Assembly (NCBI RefSeq): GCF_014217785.1
Contig: NZ_CP048814.1
Location: 1,798,001-1,862,000, forward strand
Source of the DNA: Rhodococcus triatomae
GTDB lineage: Bacteria > Actinomycetota > Actinomycetes > Mycobacteriales > Mycobacteriaceae
Length of the DNA stretch: 64,000 nucleotides
Reading direction: 5' to 3'
This document shows positions 48,982-57,418 of this stretch, piece after piece. The position numbers and the translations under genes are program-made. The notes beneath the pieces are model-generated. The model saw nothing but the letters and a program-made list of their open reading frames with translations, did not search any database and was not told the origin of the DNA. Within the stretch, counting starts at the first letter, position 1, and each line of letters begins with the position of its first letter.

Positions 48982-50409
48982 TCAGGCGGTGGCGGCGCGG
49001 GGACGGGCGTCGCGAAACTGCCGGTCCCGCCCCTTCGGCGATCGGGGCACCGCCTCTTTGCCTGCCAGCGCGGCCCGGTAGCGGCGCATGAACTCGGCCG
49101 CGATGGCACTGCCCTCGGCGTCCCCGGTCACCGCGTCACCGGTGGTCACCCGCCAGGAGAACAGCCGGTCCGCGAGGACCTGCTCGATGTCCGCGTACGC
49201 CGCGTCACCGGCGAGGTTGTGCTGCTCACCCGGATCCACCCGCAGATCGTAGAGTTCCCGGGCCGACCGTGGCCTACGGTGCGAGCGGCCGATCGCCCGG
49301 CCCGAGGGACTGTCGGCGATGTCGAGCGGCAGCTCGAGCGCACTGCGCGAGGCGAAGTTCTCGATGTAACTGAACTCGGCCGTACGGATCGCGCGGATCG
49401 GGTCGTAGCTGTCGTGGTAGTTCTTCTGGGTGAACACCGCGTCCCGGACCTCGGTGTCGCGGTCCGACCCGGCGAACACGGCGGCGTGCGAGACGCCGTC
49501 GACGTCCTCCGGCACGTCCACACCGAGCAGTTCGAGCAGCGTCGGCACCAGATCGACGCCGCTGAACAACCCGTCGTAGCGAACCGGCGACACCGACCTC
49601 GACCGCGGCGGCCGGACGATGAAGGAGATCCCGGTGCCCCGGTCGTAGAGCGTGGACTTGGCGCCGGGGAAGGCCTCGCCGTGATCGGTGAAGAAGACCA
49701 CCCACGTGTCCTCGGCGAACCCGGACTCCTCGAGGGCATCGAGCAGCCGGCCGGTGGCCGCGTCGGCGACCTCGATGCTGCCGTGGAAGGCCGCGAGGTC
49801 CGCCCGCACGTCCGCGGTGTCCGGGAGATACGACGGCACGTCGAACGAGTGAGGATCGCCGACCGGGTACCGCTGGGGCGAGTAGGGCCGGTGCACCTCG
49901 AAGAAACCGGTGTTGAGCAGGAACGGGCTGTCATCGCCCGCGCGGCGTCGCTCCGCCGCCTCGTGGAGCCACTCCTGCGCCCGGTCCACCACGTAGTCGC
50001 AGTCCGAGTCGGTGACGTCGAACTCGTCGTACCCGAGCCGCCCCGGGGTCGCGGATTCGTGCTGCATCCCGAACAGGGCGCTGCTCCAGCCCTGCTCACC
50101 GAGCAGCTGCGGCAGGGTGCGCACCCCCTCGCGGTACTCCCAACCGTGGTGGGCCAGGCCCACCACGCCGTTGCTGTGCGGGTAGCGGCCGGTCAGCAGC
50201 GAGCCACGTGACGGAGAGCAGAGCGGGGCGGTGGCGTGAGCGCGGGTGAGCAGGACTCCCTCGGCGGCGAGCGCGTCCAGGGCCGGGCTCTTCGCGCCCG
50301 AGGCGCCGTAGAGCTCGAGATGGCGGCCGAGATCGTGCCAGTGGACGAGGAGTACGTTCTCCCGCGTCGTATCGGCCCCGGTCACCGCTGCGGCATCGAT
50401 GCCTGTCAT
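48982..50409 (-). CDS. Type I sulfatase with formylglycine motif
   Basis: 475 residues. The modification motif C-S-P-S-R (Cys64 in PLCSPSRGSLLTGRYPH) is intact, so a formylglycine can form. Metal ligands are visible in LLVHWHDLGRHL and FFTDHGEAFPG, and a C-terminal ELYDLRVDPGEQHNLAG is typical of alkaline-phosphatase-like sulfatases of the heparan N-sulfatase/choline-sulfatase-like group. No signal peptide, so it is cytosolic. It lies 148 bp after the formylglycine-generating enzyme gene on the same strand and downstream of sulfation genes. The substrate, possibly a sulfated sugar, is unknown. Confidence 0.92.
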   Translation of the reverse strand: MTGIDAAAVTGADTTRENVLLVHWHDLGRHLELYGASGAKSPALDALAAEGVLLTRAHATAPLCSPSRGSLLTGRYPHSNGVVGLAHHGWEYREGVRTLPQLLGEQGWSSALFGMQHESATPGRLGYDEFDVTDSDCDYVVDRAQEWLHEAAERRRAGDDSPFLLNTGFFEVHRPYSPQRYPVGDPHSFDVPSYLPDTADVRADLAAFHGSIEVADAATGRLLDALEESGFAEDTWVVFFTDHGEAFPGAKSTLYDRGTGISFIVRPPRSRSVSPVRYDGLFSGVDLVPTLLELLGVDVPEDVDGVSHAAVFAGSDRDTEVRDAVFTQKNYHDSYDPIRAIRTAEFSYIENFASRSALELPLDIADSPSGRAIGRSHRRPRSARELYDLRVDPGEQHNLAGDAAYADIEQVLADRLFSWRVTTGDAVTGDAEGSAIAAEFMRRYRAALAGKEAVPRSPKGRDRQFRDARPRAATA

Positions 50410-50557
50410 TCACCATCACCCTTCGGCCTTCGATCGGCCCCCGCGGTGTCCACGTCCTCGTGCCGGGCCGGGCGGCCGATGCCCTCGTTCGAGGTTAGTG
50501 GGGCCGTCCGGCCAGGGGCGGGTTCTGCTCGAGCAGATTCGAACTCCCCGCTCCGGA

Positions 50558-51466
50558 TCACGCCCCGCCCCGGATCACCCGGAATCCGATGTGTCCGCTG
50601 GAGGTGTCCTCGGTGGCCGCCGAACGTGCCGACACCCGGTAGCGGCGGCAGTAGCTCTCGTGGCAGAGGTAGGAGCCCCCGCGCATCACCGCGCGATCGT
50701 CGCCGCTGTCGGGATCGAACCCCGATGCCGTCCACTCCCAGACGTTGCCGGTGGTGTTGAACAGCCCGTATCCGTTGGGCGGGTAGCTCCTGGCGGGGGC
50801 CGTCCACAGCCACCCGTCCTCCGCGGTGTTCTCCTCGGGAAACGTGCCCTGCCAGACGTTCATGCGGTGCTCGCCGCCCGGTGTGAGTTCCGCACCCCAG
50901 GGAAAGGGCTGCCCGGTCAGGCCACCGCGCGCCGCGTACTCCCACTGCGCCTCGGAGGGCAGGTCCGTCCCGGACCACCGGCAGTAGACCTGCGCGTCCC
51001 GCCGGGAGACATGGGTGACCGGATGATCGGTGAGATCGGCGACCGACGAGAGTGCGGTTCCCCGACCGCCCGGGTGGCGCCAGTCCGCACCCGCGACGAC
51101 ACACCACCACGGGGTCGCCGCGACGCGGGGCCAGCGCTCGGCGTCCGCACCCAGGACTCCGGCGAACACCAGTGAGTCACCGAACCGTTCGGCGTCGGTC
51201 TCGTACCCCGTCGCGTTCACGAAGCGCGCGAACTCGGCCACCGTGACCGTGGTGGCTCCGATCTCGAAGGGCGCCACCTGAACCTGCCGGGGCGGGCCCT
51301 CCCGATCCTGCGGATACGCCCAGGGATCGTCCGAACCCATCCGGAACTCGCCGCCGTCGAGCGCGATCAGCGGGGGTGTCCGCCCCGGCGCGGCAGAGTC
51401 GGGTGTGCCGGTGGGTTCCCGCCGGTCGGGGCGCTGCGCCGCCGGCGTGCAGCAGTCATGGCTCAC
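50558..51466 (-). CDS. Formylglycine-generating enzyme (sulfatase-modifying factor)
   Basis: 302 residues. FALDGGEFRMGSDDPWAYPQDREGP at the start (family pattern), TVTVAEFARFVNATGYETDAERFG, GNVWEWTASGFD and the active-site GGSYLCHESYCRRYRVSAR with the copper-binding Cys268 and Cys273 (C-x4-C). It oxidises the motif cysteine of sulfatases to formylglycine. It starts 17 nt after the cysNC stop (GTG at 51466), so it is almost certainly co-transcribed with it. The N-terminal CC pair in the first ten residues is unusual. Confidence 0.95.
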   Translation of the reverse strand: MSHDCCTPAAQRPDRREPTGTPDSAAPGRTPPLIALDGGEFRMGSDDPWAYPQDREGPPRQVQVAPFEIGATTVTVAEFARFVNATGYETDAERFGDSLVFAGVLGADAERWPRVAATPWWCVVAGADWRHPGGRGTALSSVADLTDHPVTHVSRRDAQVYCRWSGTDLPSEAQWEYAARGGLTGQPFPWGAELTPGGEHRMNVWQGTFPEENTAEDGWLWTAPARSYPPNGYGLFNTTGNVWEWTASGFDPDSGDDRAVMRGGSYLCHESYCRRYRVSARSAATEDTSSGHIGFRVIRGGA

Positions 51467-51483
51467 ACTTCACCGTAACCCGG

Positions 51484-53523
51484 CTACACGTGCAGGGCAC
51501 CGCTCGATGCACCGGCCTCGGGCTGCCGGGCGGCGAGTAGTTCCAGGATCTGCCGGACCAGGAGGTCGAGGTCGGCATCCGTCGTGTCGACCGCGAGGTC
51601 CGGCGCCACCGGTGCCTCGTACGGAGCATCGATCCCGGTCAGCCCCTTCAACTCCCCTGCCCGGGCCCGGCGGTACAGGCCCTTGGGGTCGCGGCGTTCG
51701 CATTCGGCGAGCGGGGTGCTGACATGGATCTCGAGGAACGGCAGGCCGGCGGCATGGTTGAGGGTGCGGGCGATCTCCCGATCCGCCTCGAGCGGTGACA
51801 CCAGGGAGGCGATCGCCACCACCCCGGCATCGGCGAACAGCCGGGTGAGGTGCCCGACCCGGCGGATGTTCTCGGCGCGGTCGCCCGGCGAGAAGCCCAG
51901 ATCGTCGGAGAGCCCGTGCCGGACGTTGTCCCCGTCCAAGAGGTAGGCGACCCGGCCCGATTCGACGAGCGCACGCTCGAGTCCGACGGCGAGGGTGGAC
52001 TTGCCGGACGCGGGCAGCCCGGTGAGCCACACCGTCGCGCCCCGCTGTCCGACCGCGTTCCACCGATGGGCACGTTCGAGCGCCGACGGGTGCCACTTGA
52101 CGTCGTTGCGGGTGCGTTCGCCGGGCTTGACCTCACGGGGCTCGAGAATCGTTCCGGCACCGACGGTGTCGTTGGAGTTCTCGTCGATGAGGATGAAGGC
52201 TCCGGAATCGCGGTTGCGGGCGTACCGATCCGCCACGACGACCGAGCTCGTGCGCAGAGTGACGGTACCGATGTCGTTGAGTGCCAACTCGATCGGACTG
52301 TCGTCCACCTCGAGGGTCTCCGGATCCAGTCGGCTGTGCAGTTCCTGCACCGTGGCGCGCACCGTGCGGGTGGTGTGCTTGAGTGCGACGCGATCACCCG
52401 CGCGCAGCGGTCCGTCCGCGAACCAGCACAGGGTGACGTCGAGTTCGCGGGCGAGGACGGGCGGCTCCGTCCCTTCGGAGGAGACGGGCGGCTCCGTCCC
52501 GTCGGTGGAGACGAGGACGTCGCCGCGTCCGACGTCGATGTCGTCGGCCAGTTCCACCGATACCGACAGCGGCGCCACCGCCACGGCCCTCGATTCGTCG
52601 AGGGTGTCGAGCGCCGTCACCGTGCTGGCGGTTCCGGCCGGGAACACGGTGACCGGATCGCCCACCGCCAGCGTGCCGGCCGACAGGCGTCCGGTGTACC
52701 GCCGCCGCTCGCTGCCGGTGGGGCGAGAGACCCACTGGATCGGCAGCCGCAGCTCGCTCGCCTGCGCGGCCGGCGCTTCCAGGTCGATCTCCTCCAGGTG
52801 TCCGAGGAGGGTGGGACCGTCGTACCACGGCGTCCGGTCGGACCGCTGCACCACGTTGTCCCCGTCGAGTGCCGCCACCGGGACCACGGTCAGATCCGCG
52901 ACCCCGAGCCGATCGGCGAGCGTGCGCAGCTCGGACTCGAGCTCCCGGAACCGGGACTCGTCGTAGTCGACCAGGTCGATCTTGTTCACCGCCGCCACCA
53001 GGTGCGGCACGCCGAGCAACGACGCGATCCGGGCATGCCGACGGGTCTGCCGCAGCACACCGGCGCGCGCATCGACGAGGAGGACCCCGACGTGTGCGTT
53101 CGACGCCCCGGTGAACATGTTGCGGGTGTAGCGCTCGTGCCCGGGGGTATCCGCCAGAATGTAGTTGCGGGTGGGAGTGGAGAAGAAGCGGTACGCGACG
53201 TCGATCGTGATGCCCTGCTCACGTTCGGCGCGCAACCCGTCCGACAGAGCCGCCAGATCCACGGCCCCGTCGGCATCGGTGACCGAATCCAGGTGATCGA
53301 GCGGCAGGCTGTCGGTGTCGAGGAGCAGGCGCCCGATCAGGGTGCTCTTCCCGTCGTCGACCGAACCCGCCGTGGCCAGCCGAAGGAGCTGGCGCGGGGT
53401 GGGCGTACCGGCTGCGGTCGGGGCCCCGGACACCCCCGATGCCCCCGCCGTCCCGGTGGTCCCGGTGGTCCCGGTGGTCCCGGTGGTCCCGGTGGCGGAC
53501 TGTGGTGTGGCGATGTCGGTCAT
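51484..53523 (-). CDS. cysNC: Bifunctional sulfate adenylyltransferase GTPase subunit / APS kinase (CysNC)
   Basis: 679 residues. The CysN GTPase domain has GSVDDGKST (53-61), DTPGHERY and NKIDLVD; beta domains follow, then the APS kinase from about 490 with GLPASGKST (502-510) and DGDNVRHGLSDDLGFSPGDR. With CysD it makes PAPS for sulfotransfer. The N-terminus has a Thr-Gly tract from a 9-bp tandem repeat, and the middle has a 27-bp duplication (TEPPVSSEG-type). The ATG overlaps the cysD stop (TGATG). Confidence 0.96.
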   Translation of the reverse strand: MTDIATPQSATGTTGTTGTTGTTGTAGASGVSGAPTAAGTPTPRQLLRLATAGSVDDGKSTLIGRLLLDTDSLPLDHLDSVTDADGAVDLAALSDGLRAEREQGITIDVAYRFFSTPTRNYILADTPGHERYTRNMFTGASNAHVGVLLVDARAGVLRQTRRHARIASLLGVPHLVAAVNKIDLVDYDESRFRELESELRTLADRLGVADLTVVPVAALDGDNVVQRSDRTPWYDGPTLLGHLEEIDLEAPAAQASELRLPIQWVSRPTGSERRRYTGRLSAGTLAVGDPVTVFPAGTASTVTALDTLDESRAVAVAPLSVSVELADDIDVGRGDVLVSTDGTEPPVSSEGTEPPVLARELDVTLCWFADGPLRAGDRVALKHTTRTVRATVQELHSRLDPETLEVDDSPIELALNDIGTVTLRTSSVVVADRYARNRDSGAFILIDENSNDTVGAGTILEPREVKPGERTRNDVKWHPSALERAHRWNAVGQRGATVWLTGLPASGKSTLAVGLERALVESGRVAYLLDGDNVRHGLSDDLGFSPGDRAENIRRVGHLTRLFADAGVVAIASLVSPLEADREIARTLNHAAGLPFLEIHVSTPLAECERRDPKGLYRRARAGELKGLTGIDAPYEAPVAPDLAVDTTDADLDLLVRQILELLAARQPEAGASSGALHV
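53452..53505. repeat. 9-bp tandem repeat in the 5' part of cysNC
   Basis: Five perfect copies of CCCGGTGGT and a sixth with one change, in frame, encode Thr-Thr-Gly units in the N-terminal tail of CysNC. Such a repeat could vary in length by slippage without breaking the frame. Confidence 0.85.
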
Positions 53524-54467
53524 CAGAAGTACCCCTCACGTTTACGGTCTTCCATGGCCGCCTCGGACGTTCGGTCGTCGGCTCGGGTCTCGCCCCGCTC
53601 GGACACCCGCGCCGCCGAGATCTCGGAAATCACCGCCTCGATGTCCGTCGCGGTGGAGCGGACGGCGCCGGTGATGGTCAGGTCGCCGACGGTGCGGTAG
53701 CGCACCCACTCACGCGCGGGCACCTCGTTCCCGGCGGGCCAGGTGTACTCCGACGTCGCCAGCAGGATCCCGTCCCGCTCGAACACGTCACGCTCGTGGG
53801 CGAAGTAGATCGACGGCAGCGCCAGGTTCTCGAGTGCGATGTACCGCCACACGTCGAGTTCGGTCCAGTTGCTCAGCGGAAACACCCGCACCTGTTCCCC
53901 GCGCCGGACCCGCCCGTTGTACAACGACCAGGGTTCCGGTCGCTGGGCACGCGGGTCCCACTGGCCGAACTCGTCCCGGAAACTGAGCACCCGTTCCTTG
54001 GCCCGTGCGCGTTCCTCGTCGCGGCGGGCGCCGCCGAAGGCCGCATCGAAGCCACCGGCCTCGAGCGCGTCGAGCAGGGTCCGGGTCTGCAGCCGGTTCC
54101 GCGAGCCGCCGGCCCCGGCGGTCTCGGTGACCCGGCCGCTGTCGATCGCCTCCTGCACGGAGGCGACGACGAGCCGGTGCCCACCGTCGGCGAGTCGCCT
54201 GTCCCGGAATGCCAGCACCTCGGGGAAGTTGTGTCCGGTGTCCACGTGCAGCACGGGAAAGGGCACCGGGTTGGGACGGAATGCCTTCTCGGCCAGCCGG
54301 AGCAGGACGATCGAGTCCTTACCTGCGGAGAACAGCAGGACCGGGCGTTCGAGTTCGGCGACCACCTCGCGGATGATGTGCACCGACTCGGCCTCGAGGG
54401 CACGCAGTTCCTCCACGTGGCGGATGTCGGGGGCGACGGTCTCGGCACTCGTCTCGGTGGTACTCAC
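53523..54467 (-). CDS. cysD: Sulfate adenylyltransferase subunit 2 (CysD)
   Basis: 314 residues, PP-loop ATP pyrophosphatase. [19 protein letters not shown] carries the SxGKDS loop; [27 protein letters not shown] and [15 protein letters not shown] are diagnostic. It adenylates sulfate together with CysN to form APS. The GTG start overlaps the stf0 stop (GTGA) and its own stop overlaps the cysNC start, so translation of stf0, cysD and cysNC is coupled. Confidence 0.96.
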   Translation of the reverse strand: MSTTETSAETVAPDIRHVEELRALEAESVHIIREVVAELERPVLLFSAGKDSIVLLRLAEKAFRPNPVPFPVLHVDTGHNFPEVLAFRDRRLADGGHRLVVASVQEAIDSGRVTETAGAGGSRNRLQTRTLLDALEAGGFDAAFGGARRDEERARAKERVLSFRDEFGQWDPRAQRPEPWSLYNGRVRRGEQVRVFPLSNWTELDVWRYIALENLALPSIYFAHERDVFERDGILLATSEYTWPAGNEVPAREWVRYRTVGDLTITGAVRSTATDIEAVISEISAARVSERGETRADDRTSEAAMEDRKREGYF

Positions 54468-55261
54468 AGCGGCAGTCCTCTCGACGCGGCATCCGCGCGG
54501 TAGCGTTCGGCCCATTCGTTCGAGCGGAGATCTCCCTGCTTCTCCAGGGCAGGCGGTGGAGCAGCTGCCGGATCGAGGCCCAGCGCCTCGAGGATGCCGG
54601 CGACGACCTTCGTGGTATCGCTGGTCAGCTCCTCGTACCCGACCTCGAGGGGGCGAATGTCGTTGTCCTCGAACCATTTTCGCCAGCCGAATTCCTGATT
54701 CCGCAGCTCCGTCACCAGATGGGCGATCCCGTCCGGGTGGTACCGGGCACGGGCGTCGACCTCCGGGTCCGCCCGCCCGCACCACACTCTCGTCTGCACC
54801 GCGCGCCAGAACGACACCGCCTGCTCGACGACGTCGTCCCGCGTGACCTTGACCCACAGCACGTCCCCGAGGACGTCGTCGATCGCGGACCGCAGGTCGC
54901 TTCCCGACCGGTTCGGCAGTCCGGCCGCGCGGTCGACGAGCAGTGGCGTCTGGTTCCACATCAGCTTGCCGCCCCACACCCCGTTGGCGCTCTTCCCCGC
55001 GCGAAGGATCCGCGCGCGCCAGTCGACCGCGGACTCGGTGGTCGGCGTCCCGGGGTCGAGCGGATCGAGCAGCTCGAGCACGTCCGGGTTCGTCACCGGG
55101 GCGAACCACCCACGCGGCTGCGGAGCCAGGCCCGTCTCGGGCAGGTACTGGAAGAACTCCTCGGGGTTGCCCGCGACGCCCGTGGCGCGCAGCGATTCGA
55201 CGAGCAGGGTGCTGCCACTGCGCTGCGAGGCCAGGACGAGATAGGAGCCGGGTGTTGCCAT
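54464..55261 (-). CDS. stf0: Trehalose 2-sulfotransferase (Stf0-like)
   Basis: 265 residues. [34 protein letters not shown] (in parts; the PAPS 5'-phosphosulfate loop is SQRSGST and the likely catalytic base is Glu35), [19 protein letters not shown] and [11 protein letters not shown] are almost the same as mycobacterial Stf0, which makes trehalose-2-sulfate, the core of sulfolipids. It is the first gene of a five-gene set and is coupled to cysD. Trehalose as acceptor is inferred from this similarity. Confidence 0.92.
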   Translation of the reverse strand: MATPGSYLVLASQRSGSTLLVESLRATGVAGNPEEFFQYLPETGLAPQPRGWFAPVTNPDVLELLDPLDPGTPTTESAVDWRARILRAGKSANGVWGGKLMWNQTPLLVDRAAGLPNRSGSDLRSAIDDVLGDVLWVKVTRDDVVEQAVSFWRAVQTRVWCGRADPEVDARARYHPDGIAHLVTELRNQEFGWRKWFEDNDIRPLEVGYEELTSDTTKVVAGILEALGLDPAAAPPPALEKQGDLRSNEWAERYRADAASRGLPL

Positions 55262-55296
55262 GAGCAGACCCTAGCGACGCTCCGGCGACACGCAAC

Positions 55297-55329
55297 ATTC
55301 AAATACGTTGTCGATCAACATGATTCAAA
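55297..55329. promoter_or_regulatory. A/T-rich promoter region of the sulfation operon with repeats
   Basis: Two direct copies of ATTCAAA (55297-55303, 55323-55329) flank a GTTG-TCGAT-CAAC dyad (55307-55319) in the gap between the stf0 start and the ABC transporter 3' end. This is the only A/T-rich patch near, so it is the probable promoter and operator region; the regulator is unknown. Confidence 0.4.
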
Positions 55330-55375
55330 CTATTGACCTGGCAGCAACACTGCGGTTACCATCACCGCGGCATCG

Positions 55376-57418
55376 TCAGATGTCCGCTCCGACGAACTGG
55401 CTGTTGTAGAGCCGGAAGTACGCGCCTTCCGCGGCCAGCAACTGGTCGTGCGAGCCCTGCTCGACGATGCGCCCCTCCTCCATCACCACGATGAGATCCG
55501 CGTCGCGGATCGTCGACAGCCGGTGTGCGATCACGAAGCTCGTGCGGTCGCTGCGGAGCACCGCGGTGGCCTGCTGGACCAATAGTTCGGTGCGCGTGTC
55601 CACCGAGCTGGTGGCCTCGTCGAGGATCAGCAGGGACGGCTGCGCGATGAAGGCACGGGCAATGGTGATCAGCTGCTTCTCCCCGGCGCTGATGTTGCCG
55701 CCCTCCTCGTCGATGACCGTGTCGTACCCGTCGGGCAGCGAATGCACGAATCGGTCCACGTAACTGATCCGCGCCGCCGCGAGGATCTCCTCCTCCGTCG
55801 CGCCCGGCTTGCCGTAGGCGATGTTGTCGCGGATGGTGCCCCCGAACAGCCAGGCATCCTGCAGCACCATCCCGACCCGGGACCGCAGATCGTCGCGCGT
55901 CATCCGCGCGATGTCCACCCCGTCGAGAAGAATCCGGCCGGAATCGAGCTCGTAGAAACGCAGGATCAGGTTCACCAGCGTGGTCTTGCCCGCCCCCGTG
56001 GGGCCCACGATCGCGACCGTCTGCCCGGGCTCGGCGACCAGCGAGAGATGCTCGATGAGCGGAACGGCCGGCTTGTACCGGAAGGACACGTCGTCGAACT
56101 CGACGCGCCCCCGCGCCGCGCCGGGCCTGGGGGCGTCCGCCGCGTCCGGCGACTCCTCCTCCTCGTCGAGCACGGCGAAGACCCGCTCGGCGGAGGCGAC
56201 CCCGGACTGCAGCACGTTCACCATCGCCCCGATCTGGGTGAGCGGCTGGGTGAACTGCCGCGAGTACTGGATGAAAGCCTGCACGTCACCGAGACTCATC
56301 GTTCCGGAGGCCACCCGCATTCCGCCGATCACCGCGACGGCGACGAAATTGAGGTTGCCCAGGAACATGATCGCGGGCATCACCATGCCGGAGATGAACT
56401 GCGCCCGATAGCTGGACTGGTAGAGCTTCTCGTTCTGCTCCTGGAACCGGGCCTCCACCTCCCGGCTCCGACCGAACACGGTCACCAGTTGATGGCCGGT
56501 GAACGCCTCCTCGACCTGGGCGTTGACCAGGCCGGTGGACCGCCACTGACCGACGAAGTGCCGCTTGGACCTGCGAGCGATCAACGTGGTCACCAGGACG
56601 GACAGCGGAACGGTGAGCACCGCGATCAGTGCGAGCAGCGGCGAGATGACGACCATCATGGTGAGGATCGCCAGCACCGACAGCACGGACTGGATCAGCT
56701 GACTCATCGTCTGCTGCATCGCCTGCGAGACGTTGTCGATGTCGTTGGTGACCCGACTGAGCAGATCCCCGCGGGCATGGGTGTCGAAGTAGCGCAACGG
56801 AAGCCGGTGGATCTTCCGCTCCACGTCGGCGCGCAACGACCGCATCGTCGCCTGCACCACGATGTTGAGCAGGTATCCCGCCAGCCAGGCGAGCACGGAC
56901 GAGCCCACGTACAGCGCGAGCACGATGCCGAGGACTCGGGCCACCGCCCCGAAATCGATACCCACGCCGGGGACGACGGCCATGCCGGACACCATGTCCG
57001 CGAAAGTGTCCTGGCCCTGCGCACGGAGCCCGTCGATCGCCTGATCCTTGGTCTGGCCCGCAGGCAGCTGACTGCCGATCACCCCGTCGAAGATGTAGTT
57101 GGTGGCCTGCCCGAGCATCCGCGGCGCGATCGCCATGAGGACGACGGACGCCGCGGAGACGGTGAGGACCGCCCACACCATCGCCTTGTGCGGCGCCAAC
57201 CGGCCCAGCAACCGCTTCGTCGACGGCCACAGTGCTTCCGCCTTCGCGCCGGGTTGTGCCCCCATGGGCCCGCGCGGTCCCGCGGGGATCGGCGGAGCAG
57301 CCGGGCGGTCCCCGGTGTCCCCGCTGTGTCCGGTGGCGGTGTCCCCGCTGTGTCCGGTGGCGGCGTCCCCGCTGTGTCCGGCGTCCCCGCCGGGTCCGGT
57401 CTCGCCGGTGTCGGTCAT
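55376..57418 (-). CDS. ABC exporter half-transporter, subunit 2
   Basis: 680 residues. A repetitive N-terminal tail (GHSGDTAT units), six membrane helices (about 70-370) and an ATPase domain with Walker A GPTGAGKTT, Q-loop VLQDAWLFGGT and Walker B LLILDEATSSVD with the normal glutamate. The signature, however, reads ISAGEKQ rather than SGGQ. Together with subunit 1, which has the opposite defect, this predicts a heterodimer with one degenerate site. It is translationally coupled to subunit 1 (ATGA). The cargo may be drugs or lipids. Confidence 0.92.
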   Translation of the reverse strand: MTDTGETGPGGDAGHSGDAATGHSGDTATGHSGDTGDRPAAPPIPAGPRGPMGAQPGAKAEALWPSTKRLLGRLAPHKAMVWAVLTVSAASVVLMAIAPRMLGQATNYIFDGVIGSQLPAGQTKDQAIDGLRAQGQDTFADMVSGMAVVPGVGIDFGAVARVLGIVLALYVGSSVLAWLAGYLLNIVVQATMRSLRADVERKIHRLPLRYFDTHARGDLLSRVTNDIDNVSQAMQQTMSQLIQSVLSVLAILTMMVVISPLLALIAVLTVPLSVLVTTLIARRSKRHFVGQWRSTGLVNAQVEEAFTGHQLVTVFGRSREVEARFQEQNEKLYQSSYRAQFISGMVMPAIMFLGNLNFVAVAVIGGMRVASGTMSLGDVQAFIQYSRQFTQPLTQIGAMVNVLQSGVASAERVFAVLDEEEESPDAADAPRPGAARGRVEFDDVSFRYKPAVPLIEHLSLVAEPGQTVAIVGPTGAGKTTLVNLILRFYELDSGRILLDGVDIARMTRDDLRSRVGMVLQDAWLFGGTIRDNIAYGKPGATEEEILAAARISYVDRFVHSLPDGYDTVIDEEGGNISAGEKQLITIARAFIAQPSLLILDEATSSVDTRTELLVQQATAVLRSDRTSFVIAHRLSTIRDADLIVVMEEGRIVEQGSHDQLLAAEGAYFRLYNSQFVGADI
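57315..57384. repeat. 24-bp tandem repeat in the 5' part of the ABC gene
   Basis: Three copies with a 24-bp period (starting at 57315, 57339, 57363) encode GHSGDTAT units in the cytoplasmic N-terminal tail. The period is a multiple of three. Confidence 0.85.

Noticed and set aside
53523-55298. An apparent 591-residue protein with an extra N-terminal domain on CysD
   Set aside because: The extra part is a shifted reading of stf0. CysD starts at the GTG at 54467, overlapping the stf0 stop.
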